This document shows, piece after piece, positions 22,970 through 35,718 of a DNA stretch of 64,000 bases. This DNA comes from Megascapheus bottae. Lineage: Eukaryota; Chordata; Mammalia; Rodentia; Geomyidae. The notes under the pieces were generated by a model. The model was not told where the DNA came from, ran no database searches, and saw only the letters and a program-made list of their open reading frames with translations. The first letter of the stretch is position 1. Each line of letters begins with the position of its first letter. Made by a program: the position numbers and the translations under genes. The DNA is taken from the NCBI GenBank assembly GCA_024803745.1, contig JANJXV010000043.1:149001-213000 (forward strand), written 5' to 3'.

Positions 22970-23502
22970 AGCCATCCTTTTCTTGGTAACCTAGAGCTAA
23001 CCCAGTTTTCCTCTTTTTCTTGTTTATTGTAGTTAAGAATGACTGAGTAAGGTGCATTATCCTATGACAGCAGCAGCTCTATTCCTGTCTCCTATAGCAA
23101 CCAGGATATGTGATGCTTCTGTCAGTAGATTGTTCCTCTGGTGTATAGCCTGAGGCAGGCTGTTTTCTGAGGTTGGTTAGCTTCAGTGCAAGTGGAAAAT
23201 GCACAGACAATACCTTATTACCATGTAAACTTTCCTGAGTCTTGGGAAACCATCTTGCCCTGCATCATAGACTGGCTGCCTACAGATGGACTTTGGTACA
23301 TATCTGTAGGTGATTGAACCAATGCACTACATGTAATATGCTGTGTGGGGAAAGATTCTGAACCTTGCAAAAAAAAACGTTAAGCTGACTGTATCATCTA
23401 CCCACCCTTAAACTGATTGCATGTAACTTGTATGTGCACATTCTATTGCACTGGATTCATACATGCTATAACCCGTTCACATTGGACCGGTTTCACAGAA
23501 GA
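22970..23502. other. Unassigned sequence
   Basis: No gene or clear repeat is recognised. Confidence 0.45.
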
Positions 23503-23523
23503 CTAGAGAGGGAGGGAGGGATA

Positions 23524-23587
<64 letters not shown>
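23503..23587 (+). repeat. (GA)n microsatellite with GGGA start
   Basis: AGAGAGGGAGGGAGGG passes into about 58 bp of uninterrupted GA. Confidence 0.95.
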
Positions 23588-23591
<4 letters not shown>

Positions 23592-23815
23592 AGCAATATT
23601 ACATTACATGTCCACAGAGGTTTAGAGGTGTACACTTCCAAGTTAAAGTGGACAATTATGGACCAAAACCCACAAACTTTCTCTTGTTCAGTGCCTTTTC
23701 ACCAGCACCTAGACCACTTATTGGCAGTCTATATAGAGGGGAAGGAAAAGTATTGGCTGGATGAATTGACTCATTAATAAATAACACTATACGGTGTGAA
23801 AAAAGTTCCTTTGGG

Positions 23816-23846
23816 TTTTGTTTTGTTTTGTTTTGTTTTGTTTTTA
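23816..23846 (+). repeat. (TTTTG)n short tandem repeat
   Basis: Five to six TTTTG units. On the minus strand this is a CAAAA run, as often found in a degraded poly(A) tail. Confidence 0.85.
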
Positions 23847-25085
23847 CCCAATTCAATCCTTTTGAATTACTGACCACACAACCTTGGTGGCCTGTTTGGA
23901 ATCTTAAGTAACTCTTGTAAGTCTTCACGAAGAGAAGATGGAGAGCCTTCAATATATGTCATAGGGATTTTGCAATTTGATCTTCGTACCCCTTTTCTAG
24001 ACAGAGAATCTCTGACCTATTTTCTCAAGTGTGCAGTTAGTTGACGTTAATAATGGACTTGTGCTAACTATAAATCAAGTATGAAGCAGCTGCTTTAACC
24101 TGGCCCCTCAAAAAACATTTTCAATTCCACCAGCATACAAATGAGTGTTGTAAATAGGATTTATTGGGGGAGCTTCTATGCTGAGAGGTCCCTAAAATAT
24201 TTCAGAAGCAAGAACTAAAGAAGACAATAAGTTTGAGAAAAATGATGGCAATGTTAATGGCAAAATGTCAGAAAGGTATTCAAGGTTTTCAAGCTTTATG
24301 TATTTTCCTTCAAAAGATGAGCTTTTGAGCAATTTCATGTGTCTATTATACCCAACTTTTATTAGAGTCCTCAGGGAGTTTTTAGAATGCTCAAGTGAAC
24401 AAATTCTATCCCTCTCAATGTTCCTGTGTTTTCTGGAGGCAATCAGGCACCCAGGAATTTAGACCAAGACTTTGTTCATCAATAACTCCCAGACACCCAG
24501 CTTTCCCTATGAAGCATTTCAATACTCCTTGTCTTTGAACACAATACTTCTCATCTTTGTGGATGTTAGTTTTAGCCACATTCAGGCCATTATTCAGTTC
24601 AATTAGAATACAGAGTATTTTCTAGATGTTCTTCTTCAGAAGGACACTTGTTTGAAAATCAAGACAATTAACTTTCTTCAGAGACTTAATAAAAGACAAA
24701 AGCTCTTAATGTTTTGGGAAAGAACTTCATAATCATGCAATGTACCATAAATACATTAAGATAAAATTTATTATTTTTACTAAAGAAAATACAAAAGATT
24801 ACCTTCCTATAACTTTTATACTGATTATCTGTTGAATGATTAGAAAAATATTTAAAACTTCGTATCAGTTCCTAATATCCACATGGTATTCCTTGTTAGA
24901 TATCAAATTAAACAAAAATCTGTACTTGAAAACTGAATTGTGTTTTCCATAAGATTCCTGAGATTCCATAAGATTTCCATAAGTCCACTGAGTTTAGCCT
25001 CTCTACCTCTAATCTTTTCCTGTTCCATTACTTTTTTATTTCTTGTACTTCTGGAGATTTTCAGTGTTTTTATTAATTTATTTAT
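23847..25085. other. Unassigned AT-rich sequence
   Basis: No gene is seen. A local duplication of tccataagat is visible at 24949-24980. Confidence 0.45.
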
Positions 25086-25276
25086 TTAGCCAGTACTGGG
25101 CCTTGAATTCAGGGTCTGGGCACTGTCCTTGAGCTTTCTCAAGGCTAGACCTCTACTGCTTGAGCCACAGCACCACTTCCAGCTTTTTTTCTATGTATGT
25201 GGTAATGAGGAATTAAACCTGGGTCTTCGTGCATGTTAGGCAAGCACTGTACCATTAGGCCAAACTCCTGGCTCTT
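25086..25276 (-). mobile_element. ID-headed dimeric SINE (IDL-Geo type)
   Basis: The plus-strand text from gccagtactgggccttgaat to ttaggccaaactcctggct is the reverse complement of the dimer, with moderate divergence. Confidence 0.8.
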
Positions 25277-25294
25277 GTATTTTTGGTTTTGCTT

Positions 25295-25373
25295 TTTTTT
25301 GGGGGGTTGAATTTCAGGCCCCACACTTACTGGAAGAGCACTGTGACACTTGACCTGTATCTCCAGCCTGAAT
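25295..25373 (-). mobile_element. tRNA-like SINE fragment (possible)
   Basis: The segment ggttgaatttcaggccccac ... gacacttgacctgtatctcc resembles the reverse complement of a single tRNA-like unit. It is short and diverged. Confidence 0.35.
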
Positions 25374-25597
25374 TACATTCATTATTTTTGAAATATGACT
25401 TCATACTTAATACCTGGCCTGAAGGCCTCCTGTTTATACCTCAAGGTAACTTGCTTAAGAGGAAAATAAACATTAAAGGATGCTTAAAAATATTAATGTT
25501 AAAAGTGATTTGACTGTGTTCTAATAATGCTCAACTCCTGCTCTTTAAGCATAGAGAGAGACTCTCTCTAATCTTTTCCATATGCATATTTCATTTA

Positions 25598-25745
25598 GAA
25601 GCTCAGTACCTAACATAGTAGTTGCTCAATAATTGTTACTTAAATAAATAACTGTAATAATTGGAGAAATAAGATATTAAGCCCAAGAATGTTTAAGTAA
25701 TTTGCCCAAGTTACATAGATAACCAGTGAACATTGGGGAAAGATG
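25598..25745 (+). mobile_element. MIR fragment (probable)
   Basis: The text cagtacctaacatagtagtt and gctcaataattgttact is followed by taatttgcccaagttacata, matching characteristic MIR 3' and core phrases in a rearranged order. Confidence 0.4.
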
Positions 25746-26651
25746 TAAGCACAGCACCTGGAGTTAGAATGCACTTGCCAAAAGTTACCTCAACCTCGGG
25801 ATATGAAAATGTGTCTGCCATCAAAATGGTTTGATCAATAACAGGGAAATCAAGTAGGAGACAGAAACAGAAGCCATCAGGAGGAGGACAAGAGTCTGTG
25901 GTAATAGGACACAGTAATAGATCAGAGAGTTGCTGAGGAAAAACATTAAGCTGATCATCAAGCAGCACTAATGGAGGGTCAGAAGGAACCGATGGTGAGT
26001 TATTAGCAGGTTCTGAGTACATCTGGTAGCAGCAGGAAATGCTTGGAGGAAAAGAGGGAGGGAGGAAGGAGCAGCTAATCAAACTGTCGACCAGGATGAT
26101 TAGAGAAGCAGTGAGATCAGACAGCAGGGGTAGAAGGTTCAACTACAGGAGGATCAGAGGGATAGGAAAAGCAAAGACAAAGCAAGGTCAGTCTGGGGTT
26201 TGCATACGAGGGATGCTGATTGGACAACAGGGTCATCAGCCAGCTATGGCATCTCATCAGACAGTAAAGATAGCCAACTATTGCAGCTGGAGGAAGAAGA
26301 CTGTTCATACAGCTCATGAATCTCAGTCAGAAAGGCTAATCGGAGCTGAATAAGGGGTGGGGCTAGCTGTGAAACAGAAGCCTGTCCCTTTGGCCAAGGA
26401 TTCACTTTTCCACTGGAGGCAGAGGAAGCACCTGGGCTGCATTTTCTCCTGTCCCAGGGCTCAGGGGATGCTATTCTCAAGATTGTTTGACAACACAGGG
26501 CAGAGAGGCTGGGAAAATCCATCCAGAATCTTAGACCTGCTCTGAAACTGCAGCTGCAGAATGACAAAGGCACACAAACATGAACTTCTCCACTTGCTCT
26601 TCTCTTCTTATTCTTTCTTCCTTTCATTCTGTTTAGTTTTGATAATATCAC
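25711..26651 (-). pseudogene. Unrecognised decayed coding-like region, three tiled frames
   Basis: On the minus strand three open stretches overlap in order and in successive frames: 26651-26244 (135 codons), 26317-26117 (66) and 26142-25711 (143). Together they read as about 940 bases open except for two frameshifts. Base composition is richer in GC than the flanks. The predicted text is rich in P, S and L (SDPPVVEPSTPAV, SDPPLVLLDDQ). I do not recognise a family. A degraded LTR-element gag is one guess and chance is another. There is no ATG at a clean start and no LTR-like ends are seen. Confidence 0.25.
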
Positions 26652-26800
26652 CTAAATTCTTGGAAAAAAATTCCAAATGCAGGGTGACACTGATCAACAC
26701 GTGCTGTATCCATAAGCTGCTATGCTGAATAACTACTTTGTACAACTACTTAAAGATAATACTAATTAATGAAATAGAAAGCCTAAACTAATTATATGTA

Positions 26801-26845
26801 CACATATGCATATATATGTGTATATATACATATATATATATATAT
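26801..26845 (+). repeat. (TA)n/(TG) simple repeat
   Basis: Alternating cacatatgcatatatatgtg passes into a run of TA. Confidence 0.9.
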
Positions 26846-26935
26846 GATTATTGGTGGCTCACACCAGTAATCCTAGCTATTCAGTCGGCTGAGGCCTGAG
26901 AATTATGCTTAGATGCAAGCTTAGGCAAGAAAAGG
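26846..26935 (+). mobile_element. B1-type SINE monomer
   Basis: ggtggctcacaccagtaatc and ctagctattcagtcggctga match the 7SL-derived B1 head (A-box region). The copy stops after about 85 bases. Confidence 0.7.
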
Positions 26936-28609
26936 TATTTTCTTTCTTCTGATTGACTTCTAGGTTCATCATTACCACTGCCAATCTCATTTTCCAATAA
27001 TCTGAAATTCACCTGTGACAACTTAGTATTCAAAGGTGCAAAAACACCACCTTTTCTTAGAAGCATTCATAGTATAGGAACTTCACTTTACTGAGAAATG
27101 AGTCTCTTAAGGTTAATCAGTTTGACCTAGGCGGCACTAGAAGTGGTCAAGAGGAAAAGCTGACGGCTAGCCCTCTTCTCTGCTCCTTCAAAGCCAGTGT
27201 GGCTTCAAACATCAAGAGATATCACCCTGGAAAGCAGACTGCCTTACTTCTCTTGCCACTTCTGCTCTCTGCAAGAATTAGACTAAAAAATCTTAAAAAT
27301 ATCTGTGGATTATGAAAAGCAGTCAGCATGCATTTAGAATTCAGGAGGTAAAATTCTCCTGAGAAATCATATTGCTTGATTAAATAGGCATTTCAGCAAC
27401 TGATAACTGAGAATGTCCTCCAAAATATCTCTTACTCTCTCCCTCCCTCACCTCTTTCTCTCTCTCTGTGACCTCTTACCTCATCACAGTGAGGATGTAA
27501 ACCAAGGTTGATTAATGAAATGAAACAAAATAAAAAATTTAAATGAGTGTAAAGGAGACATTAGGCCACCAAAGGACAGATGAACTTCCTAATGGTCCTT
27601 GGTTAATTTTCTGGTTATTTAAAAAATAACCCTAAGGCATTTGTATCACAGTTATCAAAAATGGATTCCAAATACATTAAGCTGAGTTTGATAAAAAATC
27701 AAATGTTGTCGGTACTTTAGCCAATAAGTACAAGAAATCTTAACAAAGTTATTGCATTTCAGCACATTTTTACACTAATGGATGTTCATCACATCACTGT
27801 TTATTCCAACAATAATGAAAGATTAATGATGAGGTAAATGCCAGATATCATGTGTTTGGACCAAATAATAAAGGAAACTTATCATGATAAGAGCAGCAGG
27901 CACATGTATTACCAGAAAGAGCACCTATGATAGTTTTGATCAGTACTGTAGCTTAGATTACTGGGCACACAATATATGTGTGTGAAAATATCATTCCATA
28001 GCTTTTACAATTAAATTCAGGCTACTTGAATATCTAGCTTCAAAGGCAAGCATAGCAATCTACCTGTAAGTCAGACGTATTTTGTTTACTGGCTTGGGAC
28101 ATGACTTGTCGCTGCTTAAGAGCTGACCCTTTGCTCAGAGCAGTTTTGTTTACTAACTCATACAAGACTATAACTATTTAATATTATGATCGGTTTCTAG
28201 GTCAATTGTATACCAATGAATCAGAATAAGTGAGAGTGAGGCATACCCACCCTCTTCTCTCTCTCTTCTCCAATAGATGTAGCTCAAAGAAAAATTTTTC
28301 CCATGTGAAGTTTTGGAAATTGTTTTATTATTCCAAGCTTGGCTGTAAGTGAAGAATCAAACTCAGTATTATTCTATTACATTATACCTGAGCCTTTCAG
28401 AGAAGTAGTGCATCTTTATCTGCCTGTGTTCTCTGTAGGGGATGGATTAGAAAAAAAGAACAATTTCTCAGTAGTTCTATGCCATAAATTATGATTATCT
28501 TGCTCAGTGCTTCACCATTGAAAAGCTCATATGCAGATGGAATATTTTTGAGAAAGTGGACCAAATTCCAAGATGTCTAACAGTGAGATGCTTAGCAGCA
28601 ATATGTGAC

Positions 28610-28612
<3 letters not shown>
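26936..28612. other. Unassigned AT-rich sequence
   Basis: 1.7 kb with no gene. A CT-rich patch lies at 27430-27470. Confidence 0.45.
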
Positions 28613-28671
<59 letters not shown>

Positions 28672-28710
28672 TTGTGTGTGTGTGTGTGTGCACATACACA
28701 TACATACAGG
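28613..28710 (+). repeat. (TA)n(TG)n compound microsatellite
   Basis: About 48 bp of pure TA is followed by about 30 bp of TG with one TTTG break, then CACATACACATACATACA. Confidence 0.97.
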
Positions 28711-29345
28711 CGTATGTATGCATTATATCATCACAGCCAAGATTTGTGCATTCTTAGGAAAATTTCCAGTTATAAAGGAAAGCACAGCAAAACCTATTTG
28801 TTCCCTAGCACTTTAATATAAAACTAGTTGGATTATAACTGCTCACCATGAGTCCAAGTGTCAATGACAGCTTGAGTCTTATGAACTGAAGAGGCTGACT
28901 AATCTTCCTGCTCTTGGGAAGCATGCAGGGCTCCACTCCTGCATCATCACTGTGGTCCAGACCCTTGAGTCAGCAATGAGCAATTCCTCATGAGGAGCCT
29001 CGCAAGGGGACATAAGACATGTGAGCATGTCAGGCTTCAGGGAAAAGGCACTGAGTGATACATTGCAGGTCCAATTTTAAGAAATATTAATCATTAAAAA
29101 TAATGTGATTTGGTAAGTGACTCCTGACTGTTTACTCATAAGTGCTCTGATTTCTAATACTGTTCTAAAAATGGGAGATGACTCTCAAGATGCAAAATCA
29201 TTTCGCTTATGTTGATTTTTATTATCTTGTCATTGATACTATTTACTACTGACGTGAAATTGTGCTGGGAATGTTTATGTATTCATAATGTTGAGGATTT
29301 GGGAACACAAAGCAAGAACGTGTATCTGATTTAAAAAAAATAAAT
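28711..29345. other. Unassigned sequence
   Basis: No gene or repeat is recognised. An A-run at 29331-29348 precedes the next SINE. Confidence 0.4.
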
Positions 29346-29349
29346 AAAA

Positions 29350-29535
29350 CAGATGAGACTGGTTGAGGCTTGTGCCTGTAAGTCTATCTACTCAGGAGTT
29401 TGAGATATGGAAGATTTTGGCTCAGAGCCAATTCAAGTATAAAAGTATAAAAGACTTCATATCCAAAATAACTACAGAAATATCAATTACTAGAGCTCCA
29501 GCCAAGCAATTCAGGTCCTTAATTCAAATTGTAGT
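29350..29535 (+). mobile_element. Old B1-ID dimeric SINE
   Basis: The B1-like head (cttgtgcctgtaagtctatc, tactcaggagtttgagatat) is followed by catatccaaaataactacag and the tRNA-like unit (agagctccagccaagcaatt, aattcaaattgtagtac). Divergence is high. Confidence 0.55.
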
Positions 29536-30842
29536 ACAGATTCACTGCTACATGTATGTGATCTATATGGTATAATCTACTGGATATATTTCCTTCAGTG
29601 TAGTATACAATAATATGATCTTCATTTTTATTATATGACTTAAATGCAATAATGCACAAAGGGTACTTTCTACCATAGCTAAAGCACATAAAATTCCATT
29701 TTTATTATCAGGGAAAGATAACCCTCTGTGCACAGTAAGACAAAAGAAAAAAAAGAAGTAAATAAAGTCCTACTAATTCATCTAACACTAACACCACAGC
29801 AACAGTTTTGGCAACAGTTTTCTTTTTCTCCCTACAGAGTCATTTGGTGCTCAGAAATAACCCAGAAACCATATAGGGGCAGACTACCGAGGGGAAATGC
29901 TATGAGGACCCTATGTGGAAATGTTTCTGAGCTTAGGCAAGCCTCTGAGTTCCTATCAGAGCCAGTTGTTCTCACTGCTGTGCCTCTTGAAAGGAGCACC
30001 AAAACTACAATTTAAACATTTTTTCCTACTTTTTTCAGAAGAGCACTGATAGATTTTTTACCTACTCCACTGGGCCTCAAGTGTTATTCTTTCTGCTTTA
30101 CCATTGAAAACTATAGCTGTGATTTGATCTCTCATATGAATGATGTAAAAGGCTACACTTTTACCTTTTACTGGTAAACCTTTCATAAAAATGCCAAGAA
30201 AAAATTGGGGGACTCTAACATGGAGAAAACTTTACGAAGCCCCAATATGTGTTTATTTTTCAAGTAGCTTAAAATGTCTATAGGAACCTTCTAGAAAAAT
30301 GTTTGATTTTCCTCTTGTGAAGTTATCCATTAAATATAAAATTCAAATCTCTGTACACATTATTTAATCCATTATACTTGTGTTAATCACCATGGAATCC
30401 AAGGGCTTTCTTTGCTACCAAATTCAATGTACTAAACCATGCCAGATTGGTAAATCAACAAATGACTCATTTTTTATTGAATTCACCCAAATATAAAAAA
30501 ATCTTTCTGGTCTTATAAGCATATATGAAGTGAGAAGATTAATGTATTTTCCAGGTCTACTATAATGCACTCTCTCTTTAATTCTGTATGTAACTGTTTA
30601 TATGAGAAGATTTCTATAGTTTGGACCTTAAATGCTTCAAATGCCTGTGTTAAAGGCTGAGTGATCAGCCTGTGATGCTCTGGGACATGGTGGAACGTTC
30701 AAGGGGGAAGGCCTAGTGAAAGGAAGGTATGTCCTCCGAGAATGCATCTTTCTACTTTCACTCACGGCTACTGAAGTGAAGAGCCCCTCTGCATCATGGT
30801 CCCACCATGGTGCCTGCAAAGCTTTTTTCTAACATTTTACTA
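29536..30842. other. Unassigned AT-rich sequence
   Basis: No gene is seen in 1.3 kb. Confidence 0.45.
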
Positions 30843-30947
30843 GAAAGTGGTTTGGGGCTCACTGGTAGAGCAATAATAGCTTTGGGCTGAAAAGCTCAGG
30901 GACAGCGATCAGGCCCAGAGTTCAAGCCCCACTGACCAAAAAATAAA
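30843..30947 (+). mobile_element. tRNA-like right unit of a dimeric SINE
   Basis: ggggctcactggtagagcaa, agctttgggctgaaaagctc and gttcaagccccactgacc precede an A-rich tail. The left unit is absent or truncated. Confidence 0.7.
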
Positions 30948-33387
30948 AGTGCTAACTTTTTACTGTGTTTCTCTGTCTGGTCCAAAGTTTGTTTTTCAAC
31001 CCAAACTTCCAGTGATTAGCTGAAGACAAAGAAATGAGACCATCAGGTTTTTCTGACTGAATTAAAGTAACAAATATTGGAATCTCAACAAGGGTGAAGA
31101 TTGAAAACTTGATTCTGAAACATTCGAGGACTCTGCCATTAAGCAATTTTCCACTCTCCAATCCATATATACCAAATTGATATTGACTGCAAGGCAGAAT
31201 GGCCTAACCAATTTCACAGAATTGCTTTTTGGTATATGGACTACAACCATCAAAGAACAGCAAAATTTATCAAATATCGTAGTGTCCAGGACAAAGGAAG
31301 AAAAAGAAGCTGAGATGTTAGTATCATGTAATAAAGTCAAGGTATTTGTATCACAATATACCTTTTAGAAGATACTGGGCTTATTTTTTCATATTTGGCC
31401 TCGTAAAAGTTCATGCGAGAGTGGTAGATATACCTATGAGTTTTCATTTACTGTTATCAAAATTCTCTTAACTTCAATATTACTTTATCACTCATAAGTT
31501 AAGTTACCACTCCAGACTCTTCTGCCCAAGAAAAGTAAGTTTGAAAAAATTCTACTTTTTAAAAATGAATTAAATACTTTCCCACTGATGTCAGAATGAC
31601 TCAAAAGTATTAGCTTTTTAAGTCTCTATGAAATCTAGTCTAATTTGTAATTGCCAGGTTAGGCAATTACTATTGCTAAGTTATAGTAATAAACAGCAAT
31701 AATTTATCAAAGGCCACATGGAGAAAAATGTTATTACTACTATTTATTTTTTTTACAAAAACTCTGTCACAAGCTGATTCCAGTTTTCTGAACAATGGTT
31801 CTCCAAATACCTGATCTCCAGATATGTCCATGTTGCCTAGGTTTGGAGATTTGTCCGTGTTCCTGTCAGGTCTCCAACCTGAGCACCAGAGGAGTGGAGA
31901 GGTGACAGACAGCTGTGCTCCAGCTTTCATTGTCTCAGACTATGGAATACACTTTACAGCGCCTACTAGACTGGAGGGGTATCACTGTCTTTCTTCTGAT
32001 ACCTTTCATTTTCTTTTTAAAACCCATTTAAATGTCTTTAAGTAGTTGCATAAAGGAGTTGCCATTTAACATAACAGTTTATGAATACACTGCTTCTTGA
32101 TCAATGTCAGTCCTTTCAAAATTCTTACCCAGCACTCCCAACTCACCTCTTCCCTCACTTTTCTTAATTTGGTAGGAAATACATTTAATTCATGGCTGTA
32201 TCCTCCCCTATTTTCCCCTGCATTCCTCCTTCCTTTCTTCTGATGACCCCCCAGCCCTTTCAAGAACTTGTTTTCTGGTGTTTACTTTGTTAAATGTTGA
32301 CTTTGCCTTCCTAAGGAATTACATTTGTTGAGTTTTCCCTTAAATCTATCGTATTTCTATTAACATATTTGCATATACTTGTTACCATTGTATTTATATA
32401 CAAGTTAATCAACATACGCCTGCTCTCATCTCTCGGCTATATTATCCATGCTCTTCCCCCACAGAGATGTGCACAGTTTTGGCACATCATATGGATCTGA
32501 TGTAGACCAGTTAAATAAATAATCTAATCATAAATATCAGAAAGATTGTAACATACAACCAAAGGCTCAACTAATTAATGACACTGCCAGATTTTCTGGT
32601 TTTCTGTCTGTAAGTACTTTTTCCTTTTCACTTTTTGCAGTAAGTTAAATTTGGAAATGGGCAGTTCCATGGACGAATGCTCTTATACACATCTCATAGA
32701 GAACCTTTACTAAGAGTCAAGGAAAGAGAGACAGACTTTCCGTATCTGCTTTCACACAGCCAACCAGTCTTTGTGGTGAGCTTTGGAGGTGTGTAAGTTA
32801 ATTGTGAACACCCTTTGCAAACTCAGAAAAGGAAACTGTTCGTGTCTGCCAAGAATGCTTTCAAAGTCAGAAGACAAAACAAGTGTTTGCTTCTTAGCTT
32901 TCTATTGTCCCTTCACATTTATTTTCAAACCACTGGACAGACAAGTCACATTGTTTTCTAATGAGTCACTATTTCTAAAAACAGAACTCTGTTTGCATGA
33001 ACAATAGTTGTGGGTCCAGCCTGACTGTCAGTAAGGCTGAAACTCAGCCTCAAATGATTAGTAAAAAGCTTTTCTTGGTTCCCTGGCATTACCTGAAAGG
33101 AGGTAAAATTTCACTAAAAGGTACTCAATTAAAAGTATTATTTTCTAAATGTGTACACATAGTCGCTGGGAAGGAAATGAAAAAAATAGGCATACTGAAA
33201 AAGTATGAAGAAGAAATCAAATTTTGGTGTGAAATCCTACCTAAGTATAAAGCCAACAGTCAACATCTGCACATTTCCCAGATACAGATAACTCTCAACA
33301 ACTTCTATCTTCAAGGAACTGGTTGTTTTCAGAATCACAACCTAAAGTTATACTACACAGGCTGAAGCCAAAAGCTCTGAGTTAAAT
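30948..33387. other. Unassigned AT-rich sequence
   Basis: 2.4 kb with no recognised gene. The 32783-33365 plus-strand frames (74 and 122 codons) overlap but show no motif. The stretch 32050-32290 is pyrimidine-rich and could be a very old L1 tail, but this is not secure. Confidence 0.4.
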
Positions 33388-33527
33388 GCTGTTACCTACT
33401 TTGACCTTGAAGAGTGACCTCACCTTGTGTTTCTCCATCTGAAATTGTGCTATTTTGTGGTTTCCCAGGGTGGTTATAAAGACAAATTGAGATTAAAGTA
33501 TGCAAAGTATCAGGTACATTGCCAGGT
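33388..33527 (+). mobile_element. MIR
   Basis: gttacctactttgaccttga, ctcaccttgtgtttctccat, ttcccagggtggttataaag, gagattaaagtatgcaaagt and aggtacattgccagg follow the MIR core in order. Confidence 0.7.
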
Positions 33528-33839
33528 TTGCTCGGGCAGTTAAGAAAAATGAATGAATATGTTGACTTTCCCAGGGTAATAGAGACTGTGATAACCTGAT
33601 GAGTCGTTGGTACAAATAACCAATGGGAAACAGAAAACTGTGGTCCTCAGAACTCCTCCAGTGAGAACTAAGATTCCCTGCCTTCAACTCCTTTCTGAAG
33701 ATGGCTGAGGAACACTGAAGGTAAACTGGTTTCTAGATAACTCAGATGACTAAGTTTACTTATTATGCAAAAATCTTTGTTATTATCAACTATTATGAAA
33801 AGTATTAGGTCCTTTAAATTTATTACATTTTGTCATTAA

Positions 33840-33965
33840 CAACTTTGCTGGCTACATTTTACAGATTAGGGAACTGAACTTAAGACATGGAAGTGATTTG
33901 CCAAAGAATCTACATATAATAGAAGTCAGACAGGATGCTAGATGTAATGACTTGAAATTTGAAGC
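33840..33965 (+). mobile_element. MIR
   Basis: ttttacagattagggaactg, gaagtgatttgccaaagaat and agaagtcagacaggatgct match the MIR 3' half (attttacagatgaggaaac, taacttgcccaagg). Confidence 0.65.
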
Positions 33966-34154
33966 CCTTTTTCAATCAATTTGCTACTTAATTCCCTGGA
34001 TATAACTGCTTTGACCTTTTTAATTTCTAAAAAACTGTCTAAAAGTATGCTTTGATAAGAATTAAAATTTGCTGGAAGGGATAGAGTGGAGTCAAGAGAA
34101 AAAGGGTAGACAAATGAAGAGGTGAAGAGAGAGAGGTAGTCAAGAATTACATGT

Positions 34155-34270
34155 AGTAGCCACACACAGTACCTCACGCCAGTAATCCTAGCCACTCAAG
34201 AGGCTGAGATCTGAGGATCAAAGTTCAAAGTAAGCCTGGGCGCAAATATATAAAACAAGGCCTCACAACC
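34155..34270 (+). mobile_element. B1-type SINE monomer
   Basis: acctcacgccagtaatccta and gccactcaagaggctgagat are the B1 head. The text goes on through aagcctgggcgcaaatatat and then decays. Confidence 0.75.
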
Positions 34271-34512
34271 ATGATAAACCATGAGGCCTGATAGAGGTCT
34301 GATCATTTCACAGACACCATTCATGAATTGTCCACTGTTGTTGATAATTGTGTTAGAACAACACAATTTAAGGGACAAGATTCCCTTTTGTTTAGTGTCA
34401 GACAGTGGCTATTCTGCCACAGTCAGGGCTTCAGCTCCTGTAGCAGGCTAGTGTCTCATGGTCACCATGATGACTTCTGAGGCTTAGAGCTAATGGTTCA
34501 AAGACAGACAAA

Positions 34513-34538
34513 TAGACAGACAGACAGACAGACAGACC
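34513..34538 (+). repeat. (GACA)n short tandem repeat
   Basis: About six GACA units. Confidence 0.9.
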
Positions 34539-35306
34539 AGGTGGAAGTATTGTCTTTGCCAGTCTAGCATGATATATCCTGTCTTAAATCTGCCAGGCTA
34601 TACTTGATAAATTAACATAATTCTATAAGATAAACTAAGACAACTCCATGAGGTAACTATACACATGTTCTAGGTTTCTGTATTCCATTTAGGACAATAC
34701 CAATTTAAATTTTTAAATAATTCCCCACAAAAATATTTTAATGTAATTAATCTGTAATTTTTAATATCTTAATTTGTTCTACAGAAGATCATTAATTTAG
34801 TAGGGTTTATTCCTTATACAACTTTCACAAAGCGATGTGGATATTTAGATATCAGCGAAGTATGAACTTCTAATATTGGTTCTTTCCTATCTACACCCTA
34901 TCCTCTGTTTTCATCTTATTGTAGATAAATAGCTTCACTTAATACAAACTTTATCCAATGAAAAATAAGATAACATCATTGCATCATCAACTGAGGCAGC
35001 AACAACAAATCACACAGTACTCTGGAATTTGAAAGTTCATTTGGGTATTACCTAGCTAGGATTGGAAGCCCCAGAGACTATTCAGAAAAAGACTATGTAG
35101 AATATGTAGGAAAAGTAGAGGGTTGTTACACAGTTTCATATCTCAGGAATCTAATTATTTGATGTTTTGATGAGTAATTTGTGCCGTCCCATGTTTGTCC
35201 TCTTCTCATATTCAGGTGAGCTCTCCCTATGGGACTGAAAGGTGGTTCATTCAACAGTGCCTGAGCTAGTGCCTTTACATAGAGGTTTTCAGTCATCAAA
35301 AACTAC
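34539..35306. other. Unassigned AT-rich sequence
   Basis: No gene or repeat is recognised before the L1 tail. Confidence 0.45.
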
Positions 35307-35718
35307 TATTTAAAAAAATTTTTATTGTAATTAGTAAAAGGGTTACATGATATTTGCCAGATAGAAGGTGCATTAATTCACATACATTGATACCCTTTCA
35401 CATGTCTTGGTACCCATTACCCTACCCCCCACCCCCCACCAATTTTGGTTTTCTCCCCTTCCCTATCAAATTTCAAATAACCAAGTACAAATAAATTCAA
35501 TATATCAGATAACAAAGTGAGATACTGTAACAATATGAGGTGACAAAGGGACAGTAAAGGAGATGAGAGACAATATAGTATATTAAGGACAACAATCATT
35601 CATTAGATGACTTTTGTTTCAATATCCTGAAGGTCCTTTCAATTAGCTTCATACTATATGGCCATATGTATCAAGATTTTGCTCTATTGCAGATCTCTGC
35701 TAGTAGAGCCCAAGGTTT

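Noticed and set aside
32783..33365. Two overlapping plus-strand frames (74 and 122 codons)
   Set aside because: The AT-rich text has no motif and the frames are not in a consistent order of shift across a larger region. Chance is the simpler reading.
34513..34538. CRISPR-like or regularly spaced repeats
   Set aside because: Simple GACA microsatellite in a mammalian sequence. No array of spacers exists anywhere in the window.
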